Translations under genes and position numbers: made by a program | Part shown: positions 24,795-33,577 of the stretch, in pieces | Layout of the letters: every line of letters begins with the position of its first letter | Numbering within the stretch: position 1 is the stretch's first letter | Source: Pseudoalteromonas rubra | GTDB lineage: Bacteria > Pseudomonadota > Gammaproteobacteria > Enterobacterales > Alteromonadaceae | Reading direction: 5' to 3' | NCBI RefSeq assembly: GCF_000238295.3 | Contig: NZ_AHCD03000032.1 | Coordinates: 1-64,000 of the forward strand | Length of the DNA: 64,000 bases | The notes under the pieces: model-generated | What the model was told of the DNA's origin: nothing | Databases searched by the model: none | Seen by the model: only the letters and a program-made list of their open reading frames with translations

Positions 24795-25790
24795 TTATTT
24801 CCAACCCAGTAGCCACTTTATCCATGACCAAAACGGAGAAGGCGGTGAAGGATCCCATTCTTCTACTTTTTGAGGCACTCCCCAATCCTTCACAAAGCCG
24901 ACTGAATGCTCAATAATAAAATTGACCGTTTCTGCTTTTACTTCTTCATGGTAAGCCGCCACTTCTTTAAAAATAGGCGCATCCGGATTACTGATTGGGT
25001 TAAATGGGCCAGTCCCTTTTATCTCCTTACCGGTGAAATTATCAACGTACCGGTAAAAGGCCGACGCATTGTATGGATTCTGGGTCATTTCCTTTAATTC
25101 AATTTGTCCAAGGCGCCATTGTAACGACTGCCAGGCAGACAAAGTAATAAAGGCCACAAACTCATTCTTACGATCTTCATGATGTTTTTTATGAACATTG
25201 CGATTCAACAAGTCATGCCACCAACTTGCACGGATCACCATATTTCTATTCGCCAGCTCCAGCGCGCAAAATGGCACGATATAGGGCAGCGCATAAAAAA
25301 TCGCTTCTCCATCAACTTCGTCTGAGTCCCCTTTTTTAAGGCTTGACTGGATACTCTCGAACTTCTCAACAAACGTATCCGAGAGGTTATTTAACTTGTT
25401 AAAGCGTTGCCCACCACGAAAATCATTGGCCTGCCTAAAGACTTCCGTCACCCCGTTGTAGTGACCTTTAATGTCATTCAATTTTGTTTCAAGGATACTT
25501 CTGTGAATGGCTTCATAAACACGCTCTTTTATTTCAGCCCAGATATCCAATTTGCGTTCTGTCAGAACACCGATGATTGCCGAAAGCGCGCTACCGACAT
25601 AGGGAATTGCAGAGATCCCGGCAAGGGCCAGGCCCCGCGCCATATCTTCAAACTTTTGCTCTACTTCGCCTTCTGGTGCCGCGCCCAGCAACATTACCTG
25701 ACCGTCTACCTTGAGTTCAAATTCAGGCCCTTGCCCATCAAAGTCCGGCTCCGGGCCCTCTGGTTTTTCATTGTCGTCTTGCATCAACAT
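24795..25790 (-). CDS. Cry-toxin domain I-like helical protein
   Basis: A 331-residue protein without a signal peptide. After an acidic N-terminus, residues 60-180 resemble the pore-forming helical bundle of delta-endotoxins: a hydrophobic helix (GISAIPYVGSALSAIIGVL), then IWAEIKERVYEAI and a helix ending LNDIKGHYNGV, matching the order of the Cry helix 4-5 region. Further amphipathic helices follow, and the C-terminus is rich in Pro and Trp (SPFWSWIKWLLGWK). The beta-prism and lectin-like domains of full Cry toxins are missing. It could be a pore-forming toxin or a relative with another role. The start is the ATG behind GGAGAG. It is monocistronic, with no immunity gene seen. Confidence 0.55.
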   Translation of the reverse strand: MLMQDDNEKPEGPEPDFDGQGPEFELKVDGQVMLLGAAPEGEVEQKFEDMARGLALAGISAIPYVGSALSAIIGVLTERKLDIWAEIKERVYEAIHRSILETKLNDIKGHYNGVTEVFRQANDFRGGQRFNKLNNLSDTFVEKFESIQSSLKKGDSDEVDGEAIFYALPYIVPFCALELANRNMVIRASWWHDLLNRNVHKKHHEDRKNEFVAFITLSAWQSLQWRLGQIELKEMTQNPYNASAFYRYVDNFTGKEIKGTGPFNPISNPDAPIFKEVAAYHEEVKAETVNFIIEHSVGFVKDWGVPQKVEEWDPSPPSPFWSWIKWLLGWK

Positions 25791-26140
25791 AACACTCTCC
25801 ATATATTATCGTTTGAAATACAACCTGTAACATTCCATAGTTGAGTGTATATCGTGTCCATAGGTACAGCCACCTGACGCACCGGTCCACGTTAAGTTTG
25901 TTTACACATCATCTTTTTCATCCGTTAATACAGGACAATTCCTGGACTCTGAATAAATGTAAAAGCACGAATAAACACAATAATGACTGACGTTGTTTAG
26001 AAGGTCATGATGCTCAATATACAGTTAGACTTACATAAAGGTGAGGTCGATATAGGACGCTGTACTGTAAAGTGACAGTCCAACTTGTTTGCGAATAATG
26101 GGCTAACACAAAGAATGAATAAAGGTTTACTTTGAAACCA

Positions 26141-26164
26141 TAAAGCCCGGACTGATCCGGGCTA
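26141..26164 (-). terminator. Terminator of the second RiPP-like gene
   Basis: AGCCCGGA/TCCGGGCT forms a perfect 8-bp stem with a CTGA loop, 11 bp beyond the stop on the minus strand, followed by TTATGGTTTC. The remaining sequence 25791-26140 shows no gene. Confidence 0.7.
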
Positions 26165-26174
26165 AGCAGCCTTA

Positions 26175-26333
26175 TCAACAGATGTAAGCTGTCGGACAAA
26201 ACACGGGAGCTGTGTGACACGCACCATAGTCTTTACTGTAAGCACTGGCACCACCTGCAATTTGATTAGTTTGCTGTGCATTGATGTTTTTGCCGGGACT
26301 AAGCGTTTTTAATTTAACCTTTTTAAGTTTCAT
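26175..26333 (-). CDS. RiPP-precursor-like small peptide with cysteine core, 52 residues
   Basis: AGGAAAC precedes the ATG. The leader (MKLKKVKLKTLSPGK) is followed by QTNQIAGG, a double-glycine site at residues 27-28, and a 24-residue core carrying three cysteines (GACHTAP, VFCPT and a final C) plus Thr and Ser residues. This is the layout of a GG-leader peptide bacteriocin or class I lanthipeptide precursor. It has its own terminator and appears monocistronic; no LanB/LanC-type enzyme or dedicated exporter lies in the window. It shares KLKTL and Q-x-GG with the peptide at 22772. Confidence 0.65.
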   Translation of the reverse strand: MKLKKVKLKTLSPGKNINAQQTNQIAGGASAYSKDYGACHTAPVFCPTAYIC

Positions 26334-26618
26334 GTTGTTTCCTGTTGTAATGCTTTAATTGTTTAATCGACTGATGATGAAGTCACAATTATCTGACTGT
26401 GCTCATCAGTTAAACAATGTGTTCAAATTAGCAACAAATATCAAGCTCTTTTACCCGCTTTATCTGTGTATTATTTTAGGTAACTGTTTTTTAAGTTGTT
26501 TGTTATATTGAACTTTTTTCACACAAACAAAAATGACAGCGTTAGACTTTTGAACTATGGGCGCTATTTAAGCACCATCAAACAACGAAATCGTCGTCCG
26601 GCATTCACGTTCAAAACC

Positions 26619-27032
26619 TTATTCAAAAAGCGCCTTAAAGTAGTCCCACAGCCCCAAAGATTCGCCTGCAAAAATATCGATCCCAAGCCAAGATTTAAGC
26701 AGATAAAGCGCAACAAAAACGAGACCGATTAAAACCAGTCCAACAATCAACAAACTCGCCAGGAAAACAATGGCCGCAGTAAAGCGTTCGGTGTTAGTCA
26801 GGCTGCGTCGGTTGACGCCACCCAGGAAAACAATATAAAAACTCCAGGGTAAAAACGGTAAAGCCAGTGTCGGCCTGAAATCAATGGCATGACCCCGCCA
26901 GTCCCGGGTATTAATGACCTTTTGCAGTGCTTTACGCTGTTTGTAGCTAAAGCTTGCCGCCACTTCGGGATCCATCTTGTTAAGCAGCTGCTTAACATGG
27001 GTATGCTGTTGATCAGAACGGTTACGCGTCAT
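26619..27032 (-). CDS. Small membrane protein with two hydrophobic segments
   Basis: A 137-residue protein. The first half is soluble and basic (DPEVAASFSYKQRKALQKVI), followed by a conserved-looking WRGHAIDFRPTLALPFLPWS segment, a short hydrophobic stretch and a long membrane helix (residues about 86-112). Related hypothetical proteins occur in marine gammaproteobacteria, but I know no function. Its ATG overlaps the stop of a 34-codon ORF (TAATG), suggesting coupled translation. The 26334-26618 spacer holds only the promoter side of the RiPP-like gene. Confidence 0.6.
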   Translation of the reverse strand: MTRNRSDQQHTHVKQLLNKMDPEVAASFSYKQRKALQKVINTRDWRGHAIDFRPTLALPFLPWSFYIVFLGGVNRRSLTNTERFTAAIVFLASLLIVGLVLIGLVFVALYLLKSWLGIDIFAGESLGLWDYFKALFE

Positions 27033-27136
27033 TAAGCCTCCAGAGCCACCGGTTCACAAGGAGCTGAAACGGTCACTGATTCAAAGTAAGCAATAAGAAC
27101 ACATGACCTCAACAGCCCTGTCATATGCTTTGCCAT
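27032..27136 (-). CDS. Possible 34-residue leader or partner ORF
   Basis: An ATG behind AAGGAAG opens a frame (MAKHMTGLLRSCVLIAYFES onward) whose stop overlaps the start of the membrane-protein gene as TAATG. The reading frame stays open 34 codons upstream of this ATG with protein-like sequence (WGSYKRNNLSKQQVLN), so it may be the tail of a truncated gene. Tight coupling is the main support. Confidence 0.35.
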   Translation of the reverse strand: MAKHMTGLLRSCVLIAYFESVTVSAPCEPVALEA

Positions 27137-27205
27137 AGCTTCCTTAAGTTTAGACACACCAAGGTTAACGTTCAAAACCTGCTGCTTAGATAGGTTATTG
27201 CGTTT

Positions 27206-27289
27206 GTAACTCCCCCATTTACTGGCTCTGCTTTTTCCTACTCTTATCTAGGCGTTGAACAAAGATGTTGCAGTTTATGGGGGAGCTAC
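27206..27289. repeat. Imperfect inverted repeat with 19-bp arms
   Basis: GTAACTCCCCCATTTACTG (27206-27224) and CAGTTTATGGGGGAGCTAC (27271-27289) match at 16 of 19 positions across a 46-bp spacer. It may be a small transposon-like element or a large RNA hairpin. The rest of 27137-27568 shows nothing else. Confidence 0.45.
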
Positions 27290-27568
27290 AGCAGGCATGA
27301 AACTTTGGATATCTCAGCATTCAAACCCGCACCCGGCCTCTTCCGTTTACTCCCATCCCATCACTATGAGACAATGACGCAACGACTTAGATTTCCAGAC
27401 TTTTGAGTTTGTATTGGGCCCTGGCGGAATGAGCAGTTGTATACACACGGATTGAGTGCGGTATACACAGTGATATACACACTTGGGTTTAAAAACTGCA
27501 AACTCTGAATAGCAGCCTGCTGAGCTTAATAAGAATAACAGGTTGATTAAGATAGGATTTATAGCCTG

Positions 27569-29020
27569 ATGGCGACACAAGAATTGACTGATAATATCCC
27601 GACAATTTACTGGCACGATTATGAAACCTGGGGTGCCAGCCCGCAAAAAGACCGGCCGAGTCAGTTTGCCGGGATCCGCACTGACCTGGACTTGAATATC
27701 ATTGGTGAGCCACTGATTGAATACTGTCGCCCGGCGGCGGATTATTTGCCTCAGCCGGAGGCGTGTCTGGTGACCGGGATCACGCCGCAACATGCGCTTA
27801 AGCATGGTTTACCGGAAAGTGAGTTTATGGCAAAAATTCACGCCGAATTCAGTAAGCCCAATACCTGTGTCGCTGGGTACAACAGCATTCGGTTTGATGA
27901 TGAGGTGACCCGTTACAGCCTGTATCGTAACTTTTATGACCCTTATGAGCGCGAGTGGCAAAATGGAAACAGCCGCTGGGATATCATAGATTTGGTGCGC
28001 GCTTGTTATGCACTGCGCCCTGAAGGCATTGTGTGGCCAAAAAAAGACGATGGCACGCCAAGCTTTCGTCTGGAAGATCTCACCAAAGCCAATGGCATTG
28101 AACACGCTGATGCGCACGATGCACTGAGTGATGTCACCGCAACCATCGCGTTGGCAAAATTGATCAAAGAAAAACAGCCAAAGCTGTATCAGTTTTTCTT
28201 CTCACTGCGTGGCAAAAAAGCACTGGCCGATCTGATTGATGTGTTTAATATGCAGCCGCTGGTACATACGTCTTCACGCATTCCGGCCACTCAGGGTTGC
28301 ACCAGCTGGATTGCCCCCATGAGCTTTCATCCGGTCAATAAAAATGCCGTCGTGTGTTTTAACCTGACCAACGATCCGCAGGTTCTGCTGGACCTGTCGG
28401 TAGAAGAATTGCGGGCGCGCTTATATACCAAGCACAGTGACTTAGGCGAAGATGAGCTGCCGGTTGGTCTGAAGCTGGTTCACCTGAACAAATGTCCGAT
28501 ATTAGCTCCGGCTAAAACGCTGTTGCCGGAAAACGCAGCACGCCTGGGCATTGACCGCGAACAGTGCCTGGAAAATCTAAAAGTGCTGAAATCAAACCCT
28601 GAACTACGCAACAAGGTGGCTGAAGTGTTTAACGATCAGGGTGACTTTAGCGACACCACCAACCCCGACTATCAGCTGTACAACGGCTTTATCAGTAAAG
28701 CAGACAAAGCCAAGCTGGCCATTGTGCGCAGTGCACCGCCTCATGAATTAGGGTCGCTGGCGCTGGAATTTGAAGATCCTAAGTTCCACACCCTGCTGTT
28801 CCGTTATCGCGCCAGAAACTGGCCGGAGAGTCTCTCTGAAAACGAATTAGACCAGTGGCGAAAATACTGTCAGAACAAACTGATGCACGGCGAAGATAAT
28901 CCGTCTATTAATGCTCAGGACTTTATGATCACGCTGGAAAACCTGGTGTACGAACATGAAGGGAATGAAAAAAATTTGGCAGTACTCAAAGCGCTCTACC
29001 ACTACGCTCAGAGCCTCTAA
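27569..29020 (+). CDS. sbcB: Exodeoxyribonuclease I
   Basis: A 483-residue 3'-5' single-strand DNA exonuclease of the DnaQ superfamily used in recombination and mismatch repair. The exonuclease I motif HDYETWGASPQKDRPSQFA (14-32) carries the DxE metal ligands, and the ADAHDALSDV segment supplies the last His and Asp of the active site. Length and order match the E. coli enzyme, including the SH3-like and C-terminal helical domains. It is a single gene; a weak AGGAT lies upstream. The convergent metC gene shares the terminator at 29032. Confidence 0.95.
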   Translation: MATQELTDNIPTIYWHDYETWGASPQKDRPSQFAGIRTDLDLNIIGEPLIEYCRPAADYLPQPEACLVTGITPQHALKHGLPESEFMAKIHAEFSKPNTCVAGYNSIRFDDEVTRYSLYRNFYDPYEREWQNGNSRWDIIDLVRACYALRPEGIVWPKKDDGTPSFRLEDLTKANGIEHADAHDALSDVTATIALAKLIKEKQPKLYQFFFSLRGKKALADLIDVFNMQPLVHTSSRIPATQGCTSWIAPMSFHPVNKNAVVCFNLTNDPQVLLDLSVEELRARLYTKHSDLGEDELPVGLKLVHLNKCPILAPAKTLLPENAARLGIDREQCLENLKVLKSNPELRNKVAEVFNDQGDFSDTTNPDYQLYNGFISKADKAKLAIVRSAPPHELGSLALEFEDPKFHTLLFRYRARNWPESLSENELDQWRKYCQNKLMHGEDNPSINAQDFMITLENLVYEHEGNEKNLAVLKALYHYAQSL

Positions 29021-29031
29021 GCTAGCCTGTT

Positions 29032-29056
29032 AAAAAGGCGGTGATTTATCACCGCC
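29032..29056. terminator. Bidirectional terminator between sbcB and metC
   Basis: GGCGGTGA/TCACCGCC with a TTTA loop is preceded by AAAAA, so on the minus strand a T-run follows. It serves metC and probably sbcB. Confidence 0.8.
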
Positions 29057-29064
29057 CTCTTCCG

Positions 29065-30234
29065 TTACAAGCTTTCCTGATAAACCTTAAGCGCTTGCTC
29101 CAGATCAGCAATCAGGTCTTCCACATCTTCCAGACCGATATGTAGACGGATCACCGGGCCATGCTGCCAGCCAGTGGTGCTGCGCAGCGGCGCCATGCTA
29201 GCGTTAGCCGTAACCAGGCTCTCAAAGCCGCCCCAGGAAAAGCCCATTTTAAAGTGATGCAGACTATCCAGGAAACGGTTAATGGCTTTACGATGTCCCT
29301 GTTTCATGACAACAGAGAACAACCCATTACTGCCGCTAAAGTCGCGTTTAAAAAACTCATGTCCGGGACAACTTTTTAAGGCAGGGTGACGCACGTGATC
29401 AACCAGCGGGTGGCCCGCCAGCCAGTTGGCAACCTGCAATGCGGACTTCTCATGCTGCTGTAAACGCACCGGCATAGTACGCAAGCCGCGTAATGCCAGA
29501 TATGCATCGTCTGCCGAGGTACACTGCCCCAGCAAATAGGAATTTTCGCGTAGTGTTGGCCACAGGGTTTCGTTGGCAACAGCCACGCCCATCATGACAT
29601 CAGAATGACCAACAATATACTTGGTGGCAGCCTGAATACTGATATCGACCCCATGCTCAAGCGGGCGATAATGCCAGCCATTACCATAGGTGTTATCCAG
29701 CATAGTAATGAGGCCCTTTGCCTTGGCCACTTTAACCAGGCTGGGCACGTCTTGCACTTCCATCGTGATAGAGCCCGGAGATTCCAGGAACAGGACTTTG
29801 GTGTTGTCCTGGATCAGAGACTCGATATCTGCGCCAATCAATGGATCATAATACGTTGTTGTGATGCCAAGCCCGGAAAGGATCTTGTCACAAAAATCGC
29901 GTGTGGGCTCATACGCAGTGTCCACCATTAACAGATGGTCACCGGTTTTCAAAAATGACAACAAAGCTTGTGAAATTGCCGCAGCGCCTGACGGATACAG
30001 CGCACAACCCGCGCCATTTTCCAGCTCCATAATGGCGTCTTGCAGTGCAAAATGGGTATTGGTACCTCGACGCCCGTAAAATAAGGTTCGTTTGCCGCGC
30101 TCCGAAATGGCTTCCTGCATATCAGCAACGGAATCAAAAACGACGGTTGACGCCCTTTGTACAACCGGGTTAACAACGCCTTTGGTGTACTGGGATTTGC
30201 GGCCTACAGCCACCAGTTTGGTATTCTTCTTCAT
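29065..30234 (-). CDS. metC: Cystathionine beta-lyase
   Basis: A 389-residue PLP enzyme of the Cys/Met metabolism family. It contains YGRRGTNTHFALQDAIMELE near the N-terminus, LYPSGAAAIS for cofactor phosphate binding, LDNTYGNGWHYRPLE, and the PLP lysine in SIQAATKYIVGHSD. It cleaves cystathionine to homocysteine, pyruvate and ammonia in methionine synthesis. YGRRGT and GHSD favour beta-lyase over the gamma-synthase and gamma-lyase relatives. It lies 27 bp downstream of nudC on the same strand and may share its transcript. Confidence 0.92.
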   Translation of the reverse strand: MKKNTKLVAVGRKSQYTKGVVNPVVQRASTVVFDSVADMQEAISERGKRTLFYGRRGTNTHFALQDAIMELENGAGCALYPSGAAAISQALLSFLKTGDHLLMVDTAYEPTRDFCDKILSGLGITTTYYDPLIGADIESLIQDNTKVLFLESPGSITMEVQDVPSLVKVAKAKGLITMLDNTYGNGWHYRPLEHGVDISIQAATKYIVGHSDVMMGVAVANETLWPTLRENSYLLGQCTSADDAYLALRGLRTMPVRLQQHEKSALQVANWLAGHPLVDHVRHPALKSCPGHEFFKRDFSGSNGLFSVVMKQGHRKAINRFLDSLHHFKMGFSWGGFESLVTANASMAPLRSTTGWQHGPVIRLHIGLEDVEDLIADLEQALKVYQESL

Positions 30235-30261
30235 AAAGTGCTCAATTTTGGACTAGGTGCA

Positions 30262-31239
30262 TCATTGCTGACGCCAGTATTCAATCAGATATCGGGAGAT
30301 AGAGTCTTTTCGGGTAAGTTTGTATCCCGGCGCATCGTCTCCCCACTCGGCAAAACCGTCGAGATCTTCCCGGGAAAACCAGTGTGCCTGCTCCAGTTCA
30401 TCCTGTTCAACAAAGATTTCGGTGCTTTTTGCTGTTGCAATAAAGCCTAGCATAATAGACGACGGAAATGGCCAGGGCTGCGAAGCCAGGTAGCGTACCT
30501 CATCAACATCAACCCCCGCTTCCTCTTTCACTTCACGGATCACGGCTCGCTCAAGCGTTTCACCCGGGTCAACAAACCCAGCCAGGGTTGAATACACGCC
30601 TTCTGGCCACTGCGCCTGACGACCAAGCAAACAACGCTCAACCCCATCGGGGAAGGTATGCGAGACCAGCATAATCACGGCAGGATCGGTACGCGGAAAC
30701 GTCATATGGCGACATTCAGGATCGTTACACAAGCGTGCATGTCCGGCTTCAACAGAACGATTTGGACTGCCACAGCGGCCACAAAAGCGGTGCGTTTTAT
30801 GCCAGTAACATAACCCTCGCGCCAACACGCCCACAGAGGCCAGCTCAACATCCAGCTTTGGACCTATGGTCCGCATGTCTTCGAAATGGAAATCCTGATT
30901 ATCGGCATGTTCTTCAAAACTGACATCAATGCAGCCCTGAAGCAACTCTTGCTCAACCTCACTCACATCGAGCGCAAAATAACTATGGGTATCGTCAATA
31001 CCTAAAAAAACCGCTTCTGCACGGTCGAGTGTGGCAATCTGCGACTGAGATAACAGCGCCAATTCACGCCTGTCACTCACAATCAGATTCTTATTATTCC
31101 ACACCAATAACCAGCGACTTTTCTCACCATATTGGCCCAACAACCAGTTGGGGTCTTTACGTTCAGCCGAGGCCCGATCCAGGTTCATTTGCGTGTAGTG
31201 CAGCACGACGTTCATCCTTTTCTTGTTCTTTGACGACAC
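30262..31239 (-). CDS. nudC: NAD(H) pyrophosphatase / NAD-capped RNA hydrolase
   Basis: A 325-residue Nudix hydrolase. The zinc ribbon (CGRCGSPN and a second Cys pair in CNDPECRH) precedes TDPAVIMLV, the Nudix box GFVDPGETLERAVIREVKEEAG and the SQPWPFPSSIMLGF motif that defines the NudC subgroup. It hydrolyses NADH to NMNH and AMP and removes NAD caps from RNA. The N-terminal domain is longer and less conserved. It is probably first in a nudC-metC transcript. Confidence 0.93.
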   Translation of the reverse strand: MSSKNKKRMNVVLHYTQMNLDRASAERKDPNWLLGQYGEKSRWLLVWNNKNLIVSDRRELALLSQSQIATLDRAEAVFLGIDDTHSYFALDVSEVEQELLQGCIDVSFEEHADNQDFHFEDMRTIGPKLDVELASVGVLARGLCYWHKTHRFCGRCGSPNRSVEAGHARLCNDPECRHMTFPRTDPAVIMLVSHTFPDGVERCLLGRQAQWPEGVYSTLAGFVDPGETLERAVIREVKEEAGVDVDEVRYLASQPWPFPSSIMLGFIATAKSTEIFVEQDELEQAHWFSREDLDGFAEWGDDAPGYKLTRKDSISRYLIEYWRQQ

Positions 31240-31277
31240 GCTAACATAGCTGGGCCGAATGCCAATAGCTTTGCGGC

Positions 31278-31302
31278 AAAAAAAAAGCCCTTACGGGCTT
31301 GA
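31278..31302 (-). terminator. Terminator of nagB
   Basis: On the minus strand AAGCCC/GGGCTT with a GTAA loop is followed by nine T, starting 20 bp after the nagB stop. Confidence 0.88.
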
Positions 31303-31321
31303 ACTACAGTGTGAAATCACA

Positions 31322-32116
31322 CTACAGAGAGGCAAGATATTCCTGAAGCTTTTGGTTTTCAGCTTCAATGTGCTTGTAGAATTCGATGTCTTTTAGTTTG
31401 CTGGCTGCGCCTTCATCTAACACAATCACGGCATGACGGTGCATTTGCAGTGCCGATGCAGGACACGCTGCAGTTAACGGCCCTTCTATCATGGCGTGCA
31501 CAGCATCCGCTTTGTTTTCGCCAGTCGCAAGCAACACAACTTTACGTGCATCCAGGATAGTCCCGATCCCCATAGTGATCGATAAATGAGGCTGGTATTC
31601 GTCGGCCGCAAAGAAACGAGCGTTATCGTCGATGGTTGCCTTGGTCAGGGTTTTTACCCGAGTACGTGACGTCAGACCTGAAGAAGGTTCATTGAAACCG
31701 ATATGACCATTACGGCCTATTCCCAAGAGCTGCACGTCAATACCGCCCGCTGCGCTGATCTGTGCTTCATACTCTTTACACGCTTCAATTGGGTTTTTAG
31801 CATCACCCGGCGGAACATGCGTATTATCTTTGTTAATGTCTACGTGATTGAACAGCTGTTCATTCATAAAATAGCGGTAGCTTTGCGGGTGCTCGCCATC
31901 CAATCCAAGGTATTCATCCAGATTAAACGTTTTTGCTTTGCTGAAGCTCACCGAGCCCGCTTCGTTACGACGGATAAGTTCCTGATACAAAGCAACGGGC
32001 GTTGACCCTGTGGCAAGTCCCAGTACAGAGCCTGCGTTACGTGCTAACTGTTGAGTGAAAATATCGGCACCATATGCCGCAACTTCTGCTGCGTTTTTTA
32101 GAATTACTATTTGCAT
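31322..32116 (-). CDS. nagB: Glucosamine-6-phosphate deaminase
   Basis: A 264-residue enzyme converting glucosamine-6-phosphate to fructose-6-phosphate and ammonia. Family segments are LGLATGSTPVALYQEL (phosphate loop), FNLDEYLGL, the catalytic GIGRNGHIGFNEP loop and SITMGIGTIL. Length is normal for the hexameric bacterial enzyme. It is transcribed separately from nagKA, with its own NagR-type operator at 32237 and its own terminator. It supplies the last step of GlcNAc use, which suits a chitin-degrading marine organism. Confidence 0.95.
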   Translation of the reverse strand: MQIVILKNAAEVAAYGADIFTQQLARNAGSVLGLATGSTPVALYQELIRRNEAGSVSFSKAKTFNLDEYLGLDGEHPQSYRYFMNEQLFNHVDINKDNTHVPPGDAKNPIEACKEYEAQISAAGGIDVQLLGIGRNGHIGFNEPSSGLTSRTRVKTLTKATIDDNARFFAADEYQPHLSITMGIGTILDARKVVLLATGENKADAVHAMIEGPLTAACPASALQMHRHAVIVLDEGAASKLKDIEFYKHIEAENQKLQEYLASL

Positions 32117-32236
32117 AATGTAAGGCTCAAGGTTGTGAACAAACAGGAAAAATGGGATCTGAACCTTGCTTTGCGTGCAATCAAAACAAGGTCAGATCAA
32201 AACCTAACTGGGATACACTGTTTAGGTTATTACCAT

Positions 32237-32254
32237 TATGACAACGCTGTCATT
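32237..32254. promoter_or_regulatory. NagR-type operator upstream of nagB
   Basis: TATGACAACGCTGTCATT, 121 bp before nagB, is nearly the reverse complement of the site upstream of nagK (35697-35714). Such TGACA-N4-TGTCA palindromes are the sites of the LacI-type NagR regulator in Alteromonadales. The regulator gene is not in the window. Confidence 0.75.
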
Positions 32255-32320
32255 ATTAGAGAAAAAAGCGCGCTTGTAAAGTAAAAGTGATAAAAAAATG
32301 TACTTTTTTTATAGCCAAAT

Positions 32321-32348
32321 AAAAATGGCCCTTACAACGGGCCATTTT
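32321..32348. terminator. Terminator downstream of nagX
   Basis: AAAATGGCCC/GGGCCATTTT forms a 10-bp stem with a 7-base loop; the A and T runs make it usable from either strand. It separates nagX from the nagB promoter region. Confidence 0.8.
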
Positions 32349-32390
32349 GAGTTTGCTAACTAAATATCGGAGTTAGTATGTTTTGCGTTA

Positions 32391-33512
32391 TTACACACTA
32401 ACAATGATCTTACGCTTGTACATCCAGTGTAATACCAGAAGCTGAACCGCCAGCAGAGCACATACACTGATCAATGCCTGCCAGTGCGCAGGGACAGCAT
32501 TGATGATACCGCCAAATACACTGCGGCTAATAAAGGCCCAGTCGACCAGACTCGACGCCAGATAAATAATGATAGAGTTGGCACCGATAATCACGAATGG
32601 ATAAGCCAGTTTTTGGCCATTGAGTATGTCTACCAGCGTAAAGAAAACGGCAAGAAAAATCGCGCTCCAGCCCACCGTAACCAGCACAAAAGAACTCGTC
32701 CATAGCTCTTTGTTAACAGGAAATTGTAAATCCCACAGCCAGCCTAACGCCAGGCTAACAATACCTGCGGCAAACAAACGCCCTGCTACCTGCCACTGCC
32801 CGAGTTTATCTGACTGAGCTATCAGCTGGCCTGCAAACACACCCGCTATCGCATTAACAATGGCAGGAAAGCTGGACAAAATCCCTTCCGGATCAACCGG
32901 ACGGTTTTGATAGGTAATCCCGGGTAGCAATGCCTGATCAACCCAGGCATTCCAGCTGCCTGCCGGTGTGAGTTCACCGGCACTACCACCAGGTACCGGA
33001 ATAAAGCAAAGTAGCAACCAGTAGGCCAGCAAAATGCCCACACCGGTCAACGCGGTGGTCTTCAGACTGCAATGCCATACCAGCATGGCACAGAAAAACC
33101 AGGCAATCGCGATCCGTCCGAGCACACTGGCATAACGGATCTCACCGAAATCGGCAGGTATACCGGTTCCCCAGCCATGATTATATAGCACCCCAAACAG
33201 ACACAGTAAGCCAAGTCGCTTAATCGCTTTTATGTAAATGGGTTTGCGCTCAGCCATTGGCAGGTGGTCAATGCGCTTGGGTCTGAGCCCCATTGCCACA
33301 CCTGACAAAAAGATAAACAAAGGAAAGATCAGGTCGTAAAAGGTAAAACCATGCCAGGCACTGTGGAGCGTTTGAGCTTCAAATATCTTCCACCCCTGCC
33401 AGCCGGTTAACACAAACAATGCGGCAAATATGGACTGACCACCGAGGATCCAGAACATATCCATACCGCGCAGAGCATCAAGTGATGCCAGTCTTTTCTT
33501 ATTATTTGACAT
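32391..33512 (-). CDS. nagX: NagX-type membrane protein (heparan-alpha-glucosaminide N-acetyltransferase-like)
   Basis: A 373-residue integral membrane protein of the DUF5009/NagX group. It has the characteristic N-terminus RLASLDALRGMDMFWILGG and about ten hydrophobic segments. NagX is found in nag loci of marine gammaproteobacteria and resembles the human lysosomal glucosaminide acetyltransferase. Its proposed role is handling GlcNAc or its acetylation across the inner membrane; this is not settled. It follows nagA by 65 bp containing a terminator-like hairpin, and I see no separate promoter, so it probably depends on read-through. Confidence 0.88.
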   Translation of the reverse strand: MSNNKKRLASLDALRGMDMFWILGGQSIFAALFVLTGWQGWKIFEAQTLHSAWHGFTFYDLIFPLFIFLSGVAMGLRPKRIDHLPMAERKPIYIKAIKRLGLLCLFGVLYNHGWGTGIPADFGEIRYASVLGRIAIAWFFCAMLVWHCSLKTTALTGVGILLAYWLLLCFIPVPGGSAGELTPAGSWNAWVDQALLPGITYQNRPVDPEGILSSFPAIVNAIAGVFAGQLIAQSDKLGQWQVAGRLFAAGIVSLALGWLWDLQFPVNKELWTSSFVLVTVGWSAIFLAVFFTLVDILNGQKLAYPFVIIGANSIIIYLASSLVDWAFISRSVFGGIINAVPAHWQALISVCALLAVQLLVLHWMYKRKIIVSV

Positions 33513-33531
33513 AGTTACTACCTACACAAAC

Positions 33532-33566
33532 AAAAAATCCCCGCTAAACTGCAGCGGGGTTTTTTA
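33532..33566. terminator. Terminator-like hairpin between nagA and nagX
   Basis: CCCCGCT/AGCGGGG with A-run before and T-run after is a full bidirectional terminator inside what should be one operon. It may act as an attenuator lowering nagX expression, or processing may use it. Confidence 0.8.
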
Positions 33567-33577
33567 CCCAGGGAAAA

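Noticed and set aside
27347..27805. 152-codon minus-strand frame overlapping sbcB
   Set aside because: It is a shadow of the sbcB coding frame with no family resemblance or ribosome site.
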